Assembly: GCF_002150765.1 (NCBI RefSeq)
Contig: NZ_MUYM01000004.1
Coordinates: forward strand, 124,001 to 188,000
DNA length: 64,000 nucleotides
Direction: 5' to 3'
Origin: Lentzea kentuckyensis
Lineage (GTDB): Bacteria; Actinomycetota; Actinomycetes; Mycobacteriales; Pseudonocardiaceae
In this document: one piece after another, positions 46,881 through 55,158 of the stretch
Layout of the letters: each line of letters begins with the position of its first letter
Position numbering within the stretch: position 1 is the stretch's first letter
Program-made: the position numbers and the translations under genes
Notes under the pieces: generated by a model
Seen by the model: only the letters and a program-made list of their open reading frames with translations
Databases searched by the model: none
Told to the model about the DNA's origin: nothing

Positions 46881-48608
46881 TTACAGGAACTGACCGCCGC
46901 GGGTGACCGCGCCGTAGGCGTCCACGATGCCGTGACCGTAGAAGCCGTTGAACTTCGCGTCACCCTCACAGGTGGCGTCGAACTCCGGCGAGCGACCCAC
47001 GTTCACGTACGAGACGGTGCGCGGGTTCGGGCAGGCCCGCTGGGTCGCCGTCTTGTAGAGCACCTTCTCGACCTTGTCCGGGTCCATGGTCAGACCGGGA
47101 CGGCCCTTGTCCTTCTTGCCGTACTGGCTGACGATCAGCGCGGCGACACCAGAGGCGTGCGGGGCGGCCATCGAGGTGCCCTGCAGGAACTGGTAGTAGC
47201 CGACCTTGTCGCCCTGCACGGCCTTCTTGACGCCGGCGGCGAGGCCCTTTTCGGTGATGTTGCCGGCCTCGTCGACGTTGCCCTCGGCGATGGCGACGTT
47301 GCGCGGATAGGTCGACAGGATCAGGTTCTCGTTGGTGCGGTACCACGGCGTGCCGAGGCCGCTGCGGAAGTAGCCGCCGGGTGCCGAGATCGCGGTCTGC
47401 TCGAGCCCGTAGTTCGAGTAGTCGGCCTTCTCGGTCAACGGGCCCAGGGACGACACCGAGATGACGTGGTTGCCCTCGGTCGGCAGGTTGAGGCAGGTCG
47501 CGTTGTCGATCGGACGCGGCCGGTTGTGGTTCGGCGGGTAGTTCGGGCTGACCGTGTCGGTGCGCGGCTTGCCGAGGTCCTCGTGGTTGTTGCCACCGGC
47601 GCCGATCAGCGTGACGCCCTTGCGGTGCGCGTAGTTCAACGCGCGCTGCACGGACGCGATGATGGTGCGCTGCTCCAGCTGCTCCTCGGCCGTGGCCGTG
47701 GAGTCGTTGACGCAGTTCATGTACCAGGGGTCGACGTAGAACGACATGTTGATCACGTCGAGGCCGATGTCGGCGCCGTAGGTCAGCGCGTCCACGACCG
47801 GCTGCAGGAAGAACGAGCCGGCGTCCTGGCCACCGCGGATGTTCACGAGCGACACGTTCGGCGCGACACCGGAGATGCCGAAACCGTTGGCAGCGGCGCC
47901 GATGGTGCCGGCGACGTGCGTGCCGTGGCCGCCGTCGTCCCAGTTCGCCGGGTCGACACAACCGCGGAACTCACACGGGCCGTCGAACTCGCCACCGTCG
48001 GAGTCGTTGGGGATGTCGATGGTGAAGTTGCGCGACAGCTCGTTGTTGAAGTTCGGCGCGATGTCCGGGTGCGAACCGTCCACACCGGTGTCGAGGATGC
48101 CGACGTACACGCGCTTGTCGCCGGCCTGCTTGGCCCGCGCGATGTTGGAGCGCACGAGGTTCAGGCCCCACAGGTCGCCGTCCAGCGGGTCCATGCCCGC
48201 GGTCGACTTCGACGCGGCAGGAGACTTGTTCGCCTGCGTTGCCGTGTTCTCCTTCTCGACGTTGTCCCGCTTGACCTTCTCGGCCTTCGCGACGGGAGCG
48301 TGCCCGATCGGCTTGGTGCGGGCCGCACCGACGATCTGGTCCGATGCGGAAACCTTCTCCACGAAGCCGTTCGCGGGCGCCTTGACGGTCAGCACGCCGA
48401 TGGCGTCGTTGCCCCGGACGACCTCGCCGCCCGCCGCGTGCACGGCGTTGATCGCGAAGTCGCGGTTTCCGGGGTCCTCGAGAAGGACGGTGTACTCCGT
48501 GTCCTGCTGGCCCGCGGCAGCGGCCGGCGCTGCCCCCGCAGCCGAAGTGCCCGCGGCGATCAGCGACATCGTTGCCGCCACCGCCATCACGGTTCTGCGC
48601 GTTCTCAC
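46881..48608 (-). CDS. Secreted subtilisin-like serine protease (S8)
   Basis: A 575-residue exported protease. Signal peptide to about residue 26, I9-type propeptide (about 38-100, YTVLLEDPGNRDFA), then the catalytic domain with D173 (VGILDTGVDGSHPD), H228 (DDGGHGTHVAGT) and S479 (LQGTSMAAPHASG). Several cysteines (CEFRGC, YMNC, TCLNL, RACPN, ATCEG) could form disulfides. GTG 48608 is the start. It probably supplies peptides to the downstream tripeptidyl aminopeptidase. Confidence 0.93.
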   Translation of the reverse strand: MRTRRTVMAVAATMSLIAAGTSAAGAAPAAAAGQQDTEYTVLLEDPGNRDFAINAVHAAGGEVVRGNDAIGVLTVKAPANGFVEKVSASDQIVGAARTKPIGHAPVAKAEKVKRDNVEKENTATQANKSPAASKSTAGMDPLDGDLWGLNLVRSNIARAKQAGDKRVYVGILDTGVDGSHPDIAPNFNNELSRNFTIDIPNDSDGGEFDGPCEFRGCVDPANWDDGGHGTHVAGTIGAAANGFGISGVAPNVSLVNIRGGQDAGSFFLQPVVDALTYGADIGLDVINMSFYVDPWYMNCVNDSTATAEEQLEQRTIIASVQRALNYAHRKGVTLIGAGGNNHEDLGKPRTDTVSPNYPPNHNRPRPIDNATCLNLPTEGNHVISVSSLGPLTEKADYSNYGLEQTAISAPGGYFRSGLGTPWYRTNENLILSTYPRNVAIAEGNVDEAGNITEKGLAAGVKKAVQGDKVGYYQFLQGTSMAAPHASGVAALIVSQYGKKDKGRPGLTMDPDKVEKVLYKTATQRACPNPRTVSYVNVGRSPEFDATCEGDAKFNGFYGHGIVDAYGAVTRGGQFL

Positions 48609-48801
48609 CTAGCTGTCTCCTCACACCCGGTCAGGGCTGGATCCAACAACACAGCGCGGCCCCCGATTGCCGCCCAAGTCCGACACACTGGCACGAAATT
48701 CCGCCAAGCATCAGCGCCTTTCGTACGGAATCGAACTGTAGCCGATCGGAAGCGGAGCGTGATGTTATGAGAAGAAATCTTGACTTAACAACATTCAAGC
48801 G

Positions 48802-49920
48802 ATGAACTCCGCGTTTATGCGAAGACGGGTAATGGCATCGTCGGCGTGCCTGCTCTTTCTCCTCTCTGCCTGCGGTGACGCAGGTCAGGGCTCTCCGACG
48901 CTGCCCGCGCGTGGTCCCAAACCAATCGTCGGGGTAATCCTTCCCGACCGAACGACTTCCACGCGCTGGGAAGAACAAGATCGCCCCTTGCTGACGCAGG
49001 CGTTCAACTACGCGGACATCGAACCGTTCATGGAGAACGCGGAGGGCGACGAGGCGAAGTTCGCGCAGATCGCCGACGAGATGATCCGCCGTAAGGTGAA
49101 GGTCCTGATGATCACGCCGTTGTCGGCGGCGGGTGGTCTCGCGGTGCAGAAGAAGGCGAAGGCCGCGGACATCCCGGTGATCGACTACGACCGCGTGACG
49201 CTCGGCGGCCAGGCGGAGTACCACGTCGGGTTCGACAGCGTGAACGTCGGCCAGCTCCAGGCGGACGGTCTGCTCGCCTGCCTCGGTGACAAGCCGGGTG
49301 CCCAGATCATCGAGATCGAGGGCGCGCCGACGGACCACAACGCCACGCTGTTCACCCAGGGTCAGAAGTCACGGCTCGCCCCGAAGTACGACACCGGCGC
49401 GCTCAAGCTCGTGAAGTCCCAGCCGGTCGCCGACTGGAACAACGATCTCGGCGGGCAGCTGTTCGAGCAGATCCTGAACGACAACGCGGGCAAGGTCGAC
49501 GGCGTGGTCGCGGCCAACGACGGCCTGGCCGGCGCGGTCATCGGGGTGCTCAAGAAGAAGAACCTGGCGGGCAAGGTCCCGGTCACCGGGCAGGACGCCA
49601 CTGTGGACGGCCTGCGGGCCGTGCTGCGCGGCGACCAGTGCGTCACCGTCTACAAGCCGGTGCGCGACGAGGCCGAGGCCGCGGCGCGGCTGGCCATCGC
49701 GATCGCCCGCGGTGACCTCGACGGTGCCGACGACCTGGCCACCGGCAACCTGCGGGACCCCGTCTCGCGGCGGGACATGAAGTCGGTGCTGCTGGGCGCG
49801 ACGTTGATCAAGAAGGACACCGTGCGGACGCTGGTCACCGAGGGCATCGTCAAGCCGGCCGAGCTGTGTGCGGGAGACCTCGCGGCGGCGTGTGCCGCGC
49901 AGGACATCGTCGGAGGGTGA
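48802..49920 (+). CDS. Orphan sugar-binding lipoprotein (XylF-like)
   Basis: A 372-residue periplasmic-binding-protein type 1 lipoprotein. Signal and lipobox SSACLLFLLSAC, then VGVILPDRTTSTRWEEQDRP, a D-xylose/ribose-binding pattern, with IPVIDYDRVT, GFDSVNVGQLQADGLL and DGVVAANDGLAGAVIGVL. It would capture a sugar for an ABC importer, but no permease or ATPase gene is adjacent. The 193-bp upstream gap (48609-48801) is unusually AT-rich near the start (TTGACTTAACAACATTCAAG) and holds its promoter. Confidence 0.88.
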   Translation: MNSAFMRRRVMASSACLLFLLSACGDAGQGSPTLPARGPKPIVGVILPDRTTSTRWEEQDRPLLTQAFNYADIEPFMENAEGDEAKFAQIADEMIRRKVKVLMITPLSAAGGLAVQKKAKAADIPVIDYDRVTLGGQAEYHVGFDSVNVGQLQADGLLACLGDKPGAQIIEIEGAPTDHNATLFTQGQKSRLAPKYDTGALKLVKSQPVADWNNDLGGQLFEQILNDNAGKVDGVVAANDGLAGAVIGVLKKKNLAGKVPVTGQDATVDGLRAVLRGDQCVTVYKPVRDEAEAAARLAIAIARGDLDGADDLATGNLRDPVSRRDMKSVLLGATLIKKDTVRTLVTEGIVKPAELCAGDLAAACAAQDIVGG

Positions 49921-49954
49921 TCTCGGCGTTGATCTCGGGGGGACCTGGTCCCCG

Positions 49955-50701
49955 TCACGGCCTGTCGTGATCCGGCAGGTCGTGACGTCCCGAGATGAAC
50001 TCCTGCACGGCGATCTTGGCGCGGATGATGGGCTGCCGGATCCGCGCCTCCCTGCGGTATGCCCGCGCGAGCTTGCGTGAGCCCTCCAGATAGCGCCAGC
50101 GGGCCCACGGCGAACCGGGCCGTGCGAGCCGCACGGCACCCACGGCGGGCACCACCGGCACCAGCAGGCCGAGCAGCCCCGTCCAGATCTTCCCCTTGAG
50201 CAGCGCCACGATCGCGAAGCACAGGTTCACGCCGATGGCGATCAGCCTCAGCGTGAACGTGTCGGACGGCGTCGTCTCCGGGTTGAGCTGCAACACCTCG
50301 TCGTAGCCGAGCGGGCGCGCGCCGAGCAGGAACGTCCCGGTCAGACCGATGGCGAGGAACACGGCGTCCACGGACAGCCGGCCAGCCTTGGTCCAGTACA
50401 CGTCGCGCAGGTGCAGGATCAGCGCGAACTCGTCGAGCACCAGCGCCGCGCCCACGCCGAGGCCCGCCGCGGCTGCCAGCCGGGCGCCGTACATGTCGTC
50501 CGGGATGACGAGGCTGGTGACGCTGGACAGAAGCAACAGCACGGTGCCGAACACGACGTGATGCACGTGCGTGTCGCCGTGCACGATGTTTCGCGGCCAC
50601 CAGCGCACCTTCGCCCTGATCAACCGCACGCTGATGCGGATGAACACGAACGTGGTCACCAATCCGACGAAGAAGAAGAGCAGTCTCTCGCTGCCGGTCA
50701 A
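49955..50701 (-). CDS. Hypothetical polytopic membrane protein
   Basis: A 248-residue protein with about six hydrophobic segments (e.g. LLFFFVGLVTTFVFIRI; HVVFGTVLLLLSSVTSLVI; AVFLAIGLTGTFLLGA; IAIGVNLCFAIVALL). A His-rich HGDTHVHHVVFG and acidic LDEFALILHLRDVYW lie between helices and could bind metal. Similar actinobacterial integral membrane proteins are unnamed. Function unknown. Convergent with the sugar-binding gene. Confidence 0.75.
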   Translation of the reverse strand: MTGSERLLFFFVGLVTTFVFIRISVRLIRAKVRWWPRNIVHGDTHVHHVVFGTVLLLLSSVTSLVIPDDMYGARLAAAAGLGVGAALVLDEFALILHLRDVYWTKAGRLSVDAVFLAIGLTGTFLLGARPLGYDEVLQLNPETTPSDTFTLRLIAIGVNLCFAIVALLKGKIWTGLLGLLVPVVPAVGAVRLARPGSPWARWRYLEGSRKLARAYRREARIRQPIIRAKIAVQEFISGRHDLPDHDRP

Positions 50702-50732
50702 ACACGGCCCCCTGGGTCAACGACCCACCAGG

Positions 50733-51041
50733 TTACCGGCCCCGGTTGTCGTTGACCTGTCCGTGCACCCTGCCGATCTGGAACACGGTGTCGTGGGCGG
50801 TCCCGGAGAAGGTGTTCGTGATGACGTCACCCGTCCGGCGGTGTTCCCGCGGCGCTGCTTCGGCGAGGTGTTTCTGCACGAGCGAGTGCAGGCCACCGGC
50901 GATCTGGGGGGCGATCGAGGCCTTGATCGACAACGTCGGTTGCTCGGGCACGAGGACCTCCGCCGGGCTCGTTTGGGATCTCACGGTAGCAGTGCGAATG
51001 ATGGCTCGACTGGAAGCGGGGAGCCGTGGTTGACTGTCCAT
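50733..51041 (-). CDS. Small protein with C-terminal RHIM/BASS-like amyloid motif
   Basis: A 102-residue protein, Ser/Pro-rich at its N-terminus with a short helix in the middle. The C-terminal 26 residues, NTFSGTAHDTVFQIG then RVHGQVND, fit the bacterial amyloid signalling (BASS) pattern of Actinobacteria (N-x-x-S-G...V-x-Q-x-G-x-V-H-G). The F-Q-I-G core resembles the V-Q-I/V-G core of eukaryotic RHIM motifs. Such tails seed assembly between NLR-type receptors and effectors. ATG 51041 is preferred to GTG 51071. No NLR is adjacent; a NACHT gene is 37 kb away. Divergent from cspA. Confidence 0.65.
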   Translation of the reverse strand: MDSQPRLPASSRAIIRTATVRSQTSPAEVLVPEQPTLSIKASIAPQIAGGLHSLVQKHLAEAAPREHRRTGDVITNTFSGTAHDTVFQIGRVHGQVNDNRGR

Positions 51042-51068
51042 GGTCGTACGTTTTCGTGTTCGTGGTAC

Positions 51069-51099
51069 CACGCTCGCGCAAAACGAGGTCGCGAGCGTG
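51069..51099 (+). promoter_or_regulatory. Hairpin in cspA upstream region
   Basis: CACGCTCGCG (51069-51078) pairs perfectly with 51090-51099 around an 11-nt loop, 91 nt before the cspA ATG. It would lie in a long 5'-UTR if the cspA promoter is near 51050, similar to structured leaders of cold-shock genes. It may equally be an operator for the divergent pair. Confidence 0.4.
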
Positions 51100-51190
51100 A
51101 GGGTTCTCCAGGTTCCGGAGAAGTCGCTGTTCCGACTTGACCCGGTGGTCGCGAACGCGATCCGGCACCTGTTAGAGGAGAAGTAGCAAG

Positions 51191-51397
51191 ATGGCAGTAC
51201 AGGGCACCGTCAAGTGGTTCAACGCGGAGAAGGGCTTCGGCTTCATCTCCCCTGACAACGGTGGCGCCGACGTGTTCGTCCACTACTCCGAGATCCAGAT
51301 GAACGGCTACAAGGCTCTCGAGGAGAACCAGCGGGTCGAGTTCGAGATCGGTCAGGGCCAGAAGGGCCCGCAGGCCCAGGGCGTTCGCGCCGTCTGA
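51191..51397 (+). CDS. cspA: Cold-shock protein CspA family
   Basis: A 68-residue single cold-shock domain that binds single-stranded RNA/DNA. RNP1 KGFGFI and RNP2 VFVHY are intact ([30 protein letters not shown]). A strong GAGGAGAAG lies 7 nt before ATG. A hairpin follows the stop. Confidence 0.95.
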   Translation: MAVQGTVKWFNAEKGFGFISPDNGGADVFVHYSEIQMNGYKALEENQRVEFEIGQGQKGPQAQGVRAV

Positions 51398-51427
51398 GTC
51401 TGACTGATCAGCGCATCTGATCTAGAC

Positions 51428-51460
51428 AAGCCGCCTGTCCAGTATCGGACAAGCGGCTTT
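51428..51460 (+). terminator. cspA terminator
   Basis: AAGCCGCCTGTCC and GGACAAGCGGCTT form a 13-bp stem with one mismatch and 6-nt loop, 31 nt after the stop, ending in TTT on the plus strand. Confidence 0.8.
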
Positions 51461-51504
51461 GTCGTATCTTGTGCCTGAATGATCGCGATCAGTAGCTTCG
51501 GGGC

Positions 51505-52383
51505 ATGGGGAGACTGTTCGTAGCAGCGGTGTTGCTCTTCGTGGCCGGATGCGGCGGCGGCTCGGACGCGGTGCCGGGCGGCGGCAAGATCGACGCCCTG
51601 CTCGCCAAGGCGCCCGTTTACACAGGTCAGGTCACTCCTGGCTCGGCTGTCGACCGCATCAAGAAGCGCGGCAGGCTGCTCATCGGCGGCTCCCAGGACG
51701 CCCCGCTGCTGTCCCAGCTCGACCCGATCAGCGGCGAGCTCACCGGCTTTGACGCCTACCTCGGCAAACTGCTCGCCCAGTACGTCGTCGGCAAGCCGGA
51801 GACCGAGCTGCTCAGCGCCACCTCGGAGACCCGTGAACCGTTGCTGGCCAACGGAACCGTGGACGTGATCCTGCAGACCTACACGATCACGCCGGCTCGC
51901 CGGGAGCGCGTGGCGTTCGCCGGGCCGTACTACCAGTCGGGGCAGTCGATCGCGGTGCGCAAGGGCACGTCCGGCATCGCGAAACCCGCTGACCTGGCAG
52001 GAAGAACGGTGATCGTCGGCGCGAACACCCCTGGGGTGAAGGCGGTGCGCGACGCGGCGCCGACGGCGAAGATCGTCGAGTTCGGCTCGGATCCCGAGTG
52101 CCTGACCGCGTTGAAGCAGGGGCGCGGCGACGCTTACGTGCAGGACCAGGCGATCCTGGTCGCCGACGCGTCGAAGGACAGCGAACTGCAGCTGGTCGGC
52201 GAGCCGTTCACCGAGGACCCGTACGGCATCGGCATCAAGCACGGCGACGCGGAGTTCACCAGGTTCGTCAACGACTGGCTGCGCGAGATCGGCAAGTCGG
52301 GGCTGTGGCAGGACGTCTGGAAGCAGACGATCGGCACGGTGGTCACCGGCGACGCGCCGGCGCCACCCGCGATCGACTCATGA
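51505..52383 (+). CDS. Amino-acid ABC transporter binding lipoprotein (GluB-like)
   Basis: A 292-residue type 2 periplasmic-binding lipoprotein (lipobox LFVAGC). Family segments include RIKKRGRLLIGGSQDAPLLS, ELTGFDAYLGKLLAQYV and VAFAGPYYQSGQSIAVRKG. It resembles glutamate/aspartate binders (GluB). Stop overlaps the permease ATG. The operon continues with two permeases and an asparaginase, suggesting asparagine or glutamate/aspartate uptake. Confidence 0.9.
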   Translation: MGRLFVAAVLLFVAGCGGGSDAVPGGGKIDALLAKAPVYTGQVTPGSAVDRIKKRGRLLIGGSQDAPLLSQLDPISGELTGFDAYLGKLLAQYVVGKPETELLSATSETREPLLANGTVDVILQTYTITPARRERVAFAGPYYQSGQSIAVRKGTSGIAKPADLAGRTVIVGANTPGVKAVRDAAPTAKIVEFGSDPECLTALKQGRGDAYVQDQAILVADASKDSELQLVGEPFTEDPYGIGIKHGDAEFTRFVNDWLREIGKSGLWQDVWKQTIGTVVTGDAPAPPAIDS

Positions 52384-52994
52384 GCCTGGTCCTCGAAGGC
52401 TTTCTGAACACCATCGCGCTGACCCTGCTGTCGTTCGCCGGAGCCCTGCTCGTCGGGCTCGTGGTCGCGGTCCTGAGGATCGTGCCGGTGCCGTTGCTGC
52501 GCGGGGTCGGCGCGGTCTACGTCGAGGTGTGGCGGAACATCCCGTTGCTGGCGTGGCTGGTGCTGTTCGTGTTCGGGCTGCCCGAGGTCGGCGTGAAGAT
52601 GCCGTTGTTCTGGACGGCGTTCACGGCGATCTCGCTGTACGAGGCCGCTTTCGTGGCGGAAGCGCTGCGGTCGGGCGTGAACTCGGTGGCTGCAGGACAG
52701 GGTGAGGCCGCACGGGCGTTGGGGCTGTCGTTGCGGCTGTCGTTGTGGCACGTGATCCTGCCGCAGGCGGCGCGGCGCGTTGTGCAGCCGTTGGCGAACA
52801 TCGCGATCGCGTTGACCATGGCGACGGCGCTGGCCGGTGTCGTCGGCGTGGTGGACATGACCCGTGCGGCCCAACGGATCAACCTGGAGCTCGCCCAGCC
52901 GTTGCTGGTCTTCACCGGCGTCGGCCTCTGCTACCTGGTGCTGGCCGCGGGGATCGGGTTCGGGGCACGGGTGCTGGAACGGCGGCTGGCCTGA
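52380..52994 (+). CDS. Amino-acid ABC permease (GluC-like)
   Basis: A 204-residue membrane permease with about five helices. The EAA loop contact motif is RSGVNSVAAGQGEAARALGL (E-A-x3-G) for ATPase docking, then HVILPQAARRVVQPL. ATG 52380 overlaps the binding-protein stop, the next start overlaps by one base. Works as heterodimer with the following permease. Confidence 0.9.
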   Translation: MSLVLEGFLNTIALTLLSFAGALLVGLVVAVLRIVPVPLLRGVGAVYVEVWRNIPLLAWLVLFVFGLPEVGVKMPLFWTAFTAISLYEAAFVAEALRSGVNSVAAGQGEAARALGLSLRLSLWHVILPQAARRVVQPLANIAIALTMATALAGVVGVVDMTRAAQRINLELAQPLLVFTGVGLCYLVLAAGIGFGARVLERRLA

Positions 52995-53761
52995 TGTTCG
53001 ACGCACCTGGTCCCCGCTTCCGCCGCCGCGTCTTCTGGGTTTCGGTGGTGTCCGTTCTCGTCCTGGCCGGCCTGGTGGCGTTGGGGCTGCGGCAGTTCGC
53101 GGCCGGCGGCCAGCTGGACCCAGTTCGTTGGCGGCCGTATCTGACCTGGCCCGTGTGGCGTTATCTGCTCGGAGGCCTGTGGTCGACGGTGGTGGCGGCG
53201 TTCGCGACGGGGGTGCTGGCGATGGCGGGAGGGCTGCTGCTCGCGTTGCGGCCCAACCGGTTCACCCGCGCATACGCCGAGGTCATGCGCACGGTCCCGG
53301 TGCTGCTGCTGGTGTACGTGATGCTGTTCGTGCTGCCGTCGTTCGGCGTCAACCTGCCGCTGTTCTGGAAGCTCGTGGTGCCGCTGGCGTTGTCGCACGC
53401 GGCGTCCTACGCGGTGATCTTCCGGGCGGGCGTGGAGTCCGTCGATCCGGGGCAACGCGAGGCAGGGCTGTCGTTGGGCATGGCGCAAGGCGTGGTGACA
53501 CGGTTCGTGGTGCTGCCACAGGCTGTTCGGCACATGACGCCGTTGCTGGTGACGCAAGCTGTCAGTCTGTTGAAGGACACCTCGCTGGGATATGTCGTGT
53601 CCTACACGGAGTTGTTGTTCAACGGGCGTGTGCTCGCGAACTACAACGGTCTGCTGATCCAGACCTTCATCGTCGTGGCGTTCATCTACCTGGTGGTCAA
53701 CCTGGCGCTGTCCCGGCTGGCCCACCGCCTGGAGGCAGCTCGTGCCCGCACTGCTCGCTGA
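52994..53761 (+). CDS. Amino-acid ABC permease (GluD-like)
   Basis: A 255-residue permease: cytoplasmic basic N-terminus, about five or six helices, and EAA loop RAGVESVDPGQREAGLSLGM followed by VVLPQAVRHMTPLL. TGATG coupling to the upstream permease. Its last 20 nt overlap the asparaginase start. No ATP-binding protein gene is present in the operon, so the importer must borrow an ATPase. Confidence 0.9.
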   Translation: MFDAPGPRFRRRVFWVSVVSVLVLAGLVALGLRQFAAGGQLDPVRWRPYLTWPVWRYLLGGLWSTVVAAFATGVLAMAGGLLLALRPNRFTRAYAEVMRTVPVLLLVYVMLFVLPSFGVNLPLFWKLVVPLALSHAASYAVIFRAGVESVDPGQREAGLSLGMAQGVVTRFVVLPQAVRHMTPLLVTQAVSLLKDTSLGYVVSYTELLFNGRVLANYNGLLIQTFIVVAFIYLVVNLALSRLAHRLEAARARTAR

Positions 53762-54644
53762 GGTCACGCGCAACGGATTCGTGGAGAGCCTGCACCACGG
53801 CAGCGTCGTCGGCCTGCTGCCGTCCGGTGAGGTGGGCGTTTCCGTTGGCGCGGTGGGGGATCCGGTGCTGCCGCGGTCGTGCCTGAAACCGTTCCAGGCG
53901 CTGGCGTGCCTGTCCGCAGGCGCGCCTCTCGCGGGACCCGCGCTGGCGATCGCGGCCGGGTCGCACACGGGGGAGAACCGGCACGCCGAGCTGGTGATGC
54001 AGCTGCTCGGCGGGTTGCCGGTGGGGTTGTTGCGCTGCCCGGCGTCGTGGCCGGAGGACGAGGAGACGCGTCAACGTTTGACGGAACCTTCTCGGGTGCG
54101 GATGAACTGCTCCGGCAAGCACGCGGCGATGCTGGCGGCGTGCGTCGCGGCGCGGTGGCCCACGCAGACCTATCTGGAGCCGGAGCATCCGTTGCAGCAG
54201 CTGGTGTTGCGGACGGTGGAGGAGCTGTCCGGTGAGTCCGTCGCGCACGTTGCGGTCGACGGCTGTGGCGCGCCGGTGTTCGGGTTGTCGTTGCACGGCT
54301 TGGCGCGCGCCATGCAGGGCCTGGTGCGCACGCCCGTTGCCGACGCGATGCGCAAGTATCCCGAGTACGTCGCTGGTACCGGGCACGTGAACACCGTGAT
54401 CATGCAGTTGCTCCCCGGTGTGGTTGCCAAGGGCGGCGCCGAGGGAGTGCTGGTGCTGGCGACGGCGGCCGGGCACGCGGTCGCGGTGAAGGTGCTGGAC
54501 GGCAATCCCCGTGCCACCACGGCGATCGGGCTCACGGCGTTGGCGGCCATGGGCTACGACGTGTCACCGGCCAAGGAACATCTGTCCGTGCCGGTGCTGG
54601 GCGGCGGTCAGGTCGTCGGCGAGGTGCGGGTGGTGTTTCAGTAG
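53742..54644 (+). CDS. Asparaginase (asparaginase_II family, rhizobial-type-related)
   Basis: A 300-residue protein of the PF06089 asparaginase family, which resembles serine beta-lactamase-like R. etli AnsA in its S-x-x-K layout. Segments: VTRNGFVESLHHGSVVGLLP; PRSCLKPFQALA (S-C-L-K); IAAGSHTGENRHAELV; RMNCSGKHAAMLAACV (S-G-K-H) and VDGCGAPVFGLSL. Hydrolyses L-asparagine to aspartate and ammonia. GTG 53742 overlaps the permease gene, so import and hydrolysis are coupled. Confidence 0.9.
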   Translation: MPALLAEVTRNGFVESLHHGSVVGLLPSGEVGVSVGAVGDPVLPRSCLKPFQALACLSAGAPLAGPALAIAAGSHTGENRHAELVMQLLGGLPVGLLRCPASWPEDEETRQRLTEPSRVRMNCSGKHAAMLAACVAARWPTQTYLEPEHPLQQLVLRTVEELSGESVAHVAVDGCGAPVFGLSLHGLARAMQGLVRTPVADAMRKYPEYVAGTGHVNTVIMQLLPGVVAKGGAEGVLVLATAAGHAVAVKVLDGNPRATTAIGLTALAAMGYDVSPAKEHLSVPVLGGGQVVGEVRVVFQ

Positions 54645-55090
54645 GGCCCCGCGTACTCGTCGGGGGTGTTCAGCAGGCCGAGCTGCTGCATGACGGTCGT
54701 GGTGTCGCCGTAGACCCGTTCGCAGAGCAGGACATCCTTCTCGAACAGGAAGAAAGCCACCATCCTGACCTTGAAGGTCTTGTTCGACGGTTCCTCACCG
54801 AGGAGGCTGCCCAGGTGTGTCCCCTGCAGTTCGAACTCGACGACGACGGCGTCATCGGCGTGGTGGATCTCGATGACCTTGCTGTGCTGGTCCGGGAACG
54901 CCGCGCGGGTGCGCTGCCAGTACGCGCGGACCTCGTCCACGCCGTCCAGCACCTGTCCGGACGCCATGATCTCGTACCGCGGGTGCGGAAACGCGTTCAG
55001 GGAGGTGTCGAAGTCGAAGTCGTTCTGGCATTCCATGTGTTCCAGGACGATCGCCTCACGCAGCGCTCTGAGCGCCTTGGACTCGGTCAT
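54638..55090 (-). CDS. SnoaL-like (NTF2-fold) protein
   Basis: A 150-residue protein with the cone-shaped NTF2/SnoaL fold pattern: HPRYEIMASGQVLDGVDEVR, then YWQRTRAAFPDQHSKVIEIH and VVVEFELQGTHLGSL. Family members include polyketide cyclases, ketosteroid isomerases and non-catalytic proteins. It is divergent from a TetR regulator over a 15-bp perfect inverted repeat. Start ATG 55090 is preferred over an extension crossing that repeat. Substrate unknown. Confidence 0.82.
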   Translation of the reverse strand: MTESKALRALREAIVLEHMECQNDFDFDTSLNAFPHPRYEIMASGQVLDGVDEVRAYWQRTRAAFPDQHSKVIEIHHADDAVVVEFELQGTHLGSLLGEEPSNKTFKVRMVAFFLFEKDVLLCERVYGDTTTVMQQLGLLNTPDEYAGPY

Positions 55091-55106
55091 ACCGGCCGAC
55101 CCTCCT

Positions 55107-55121
55107 ACGTACGCCGTACGT
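55107..55121. promoter_or_regulatory. TetR operator candidate
   Basis: ACGTACG-C-CGTACGT is a perfect inverted repeat with 7-bp arms, 17 bp from the SnoaL-like start and 38 bp from the TetR start, in the divergent promoter region. Confidence 0.7.
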
Positions 55122-55158
55122 CGCAGGGAAGTTACTCCACGTCTTGTGGTCTCCGCCA

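Noticed and set aside
48631..49338. Minus-strand 235-codon open frame
   Set aside because: Antisense to the sugar-binding lipoprotein, which has a clear lipobox and binding-protein motifs.
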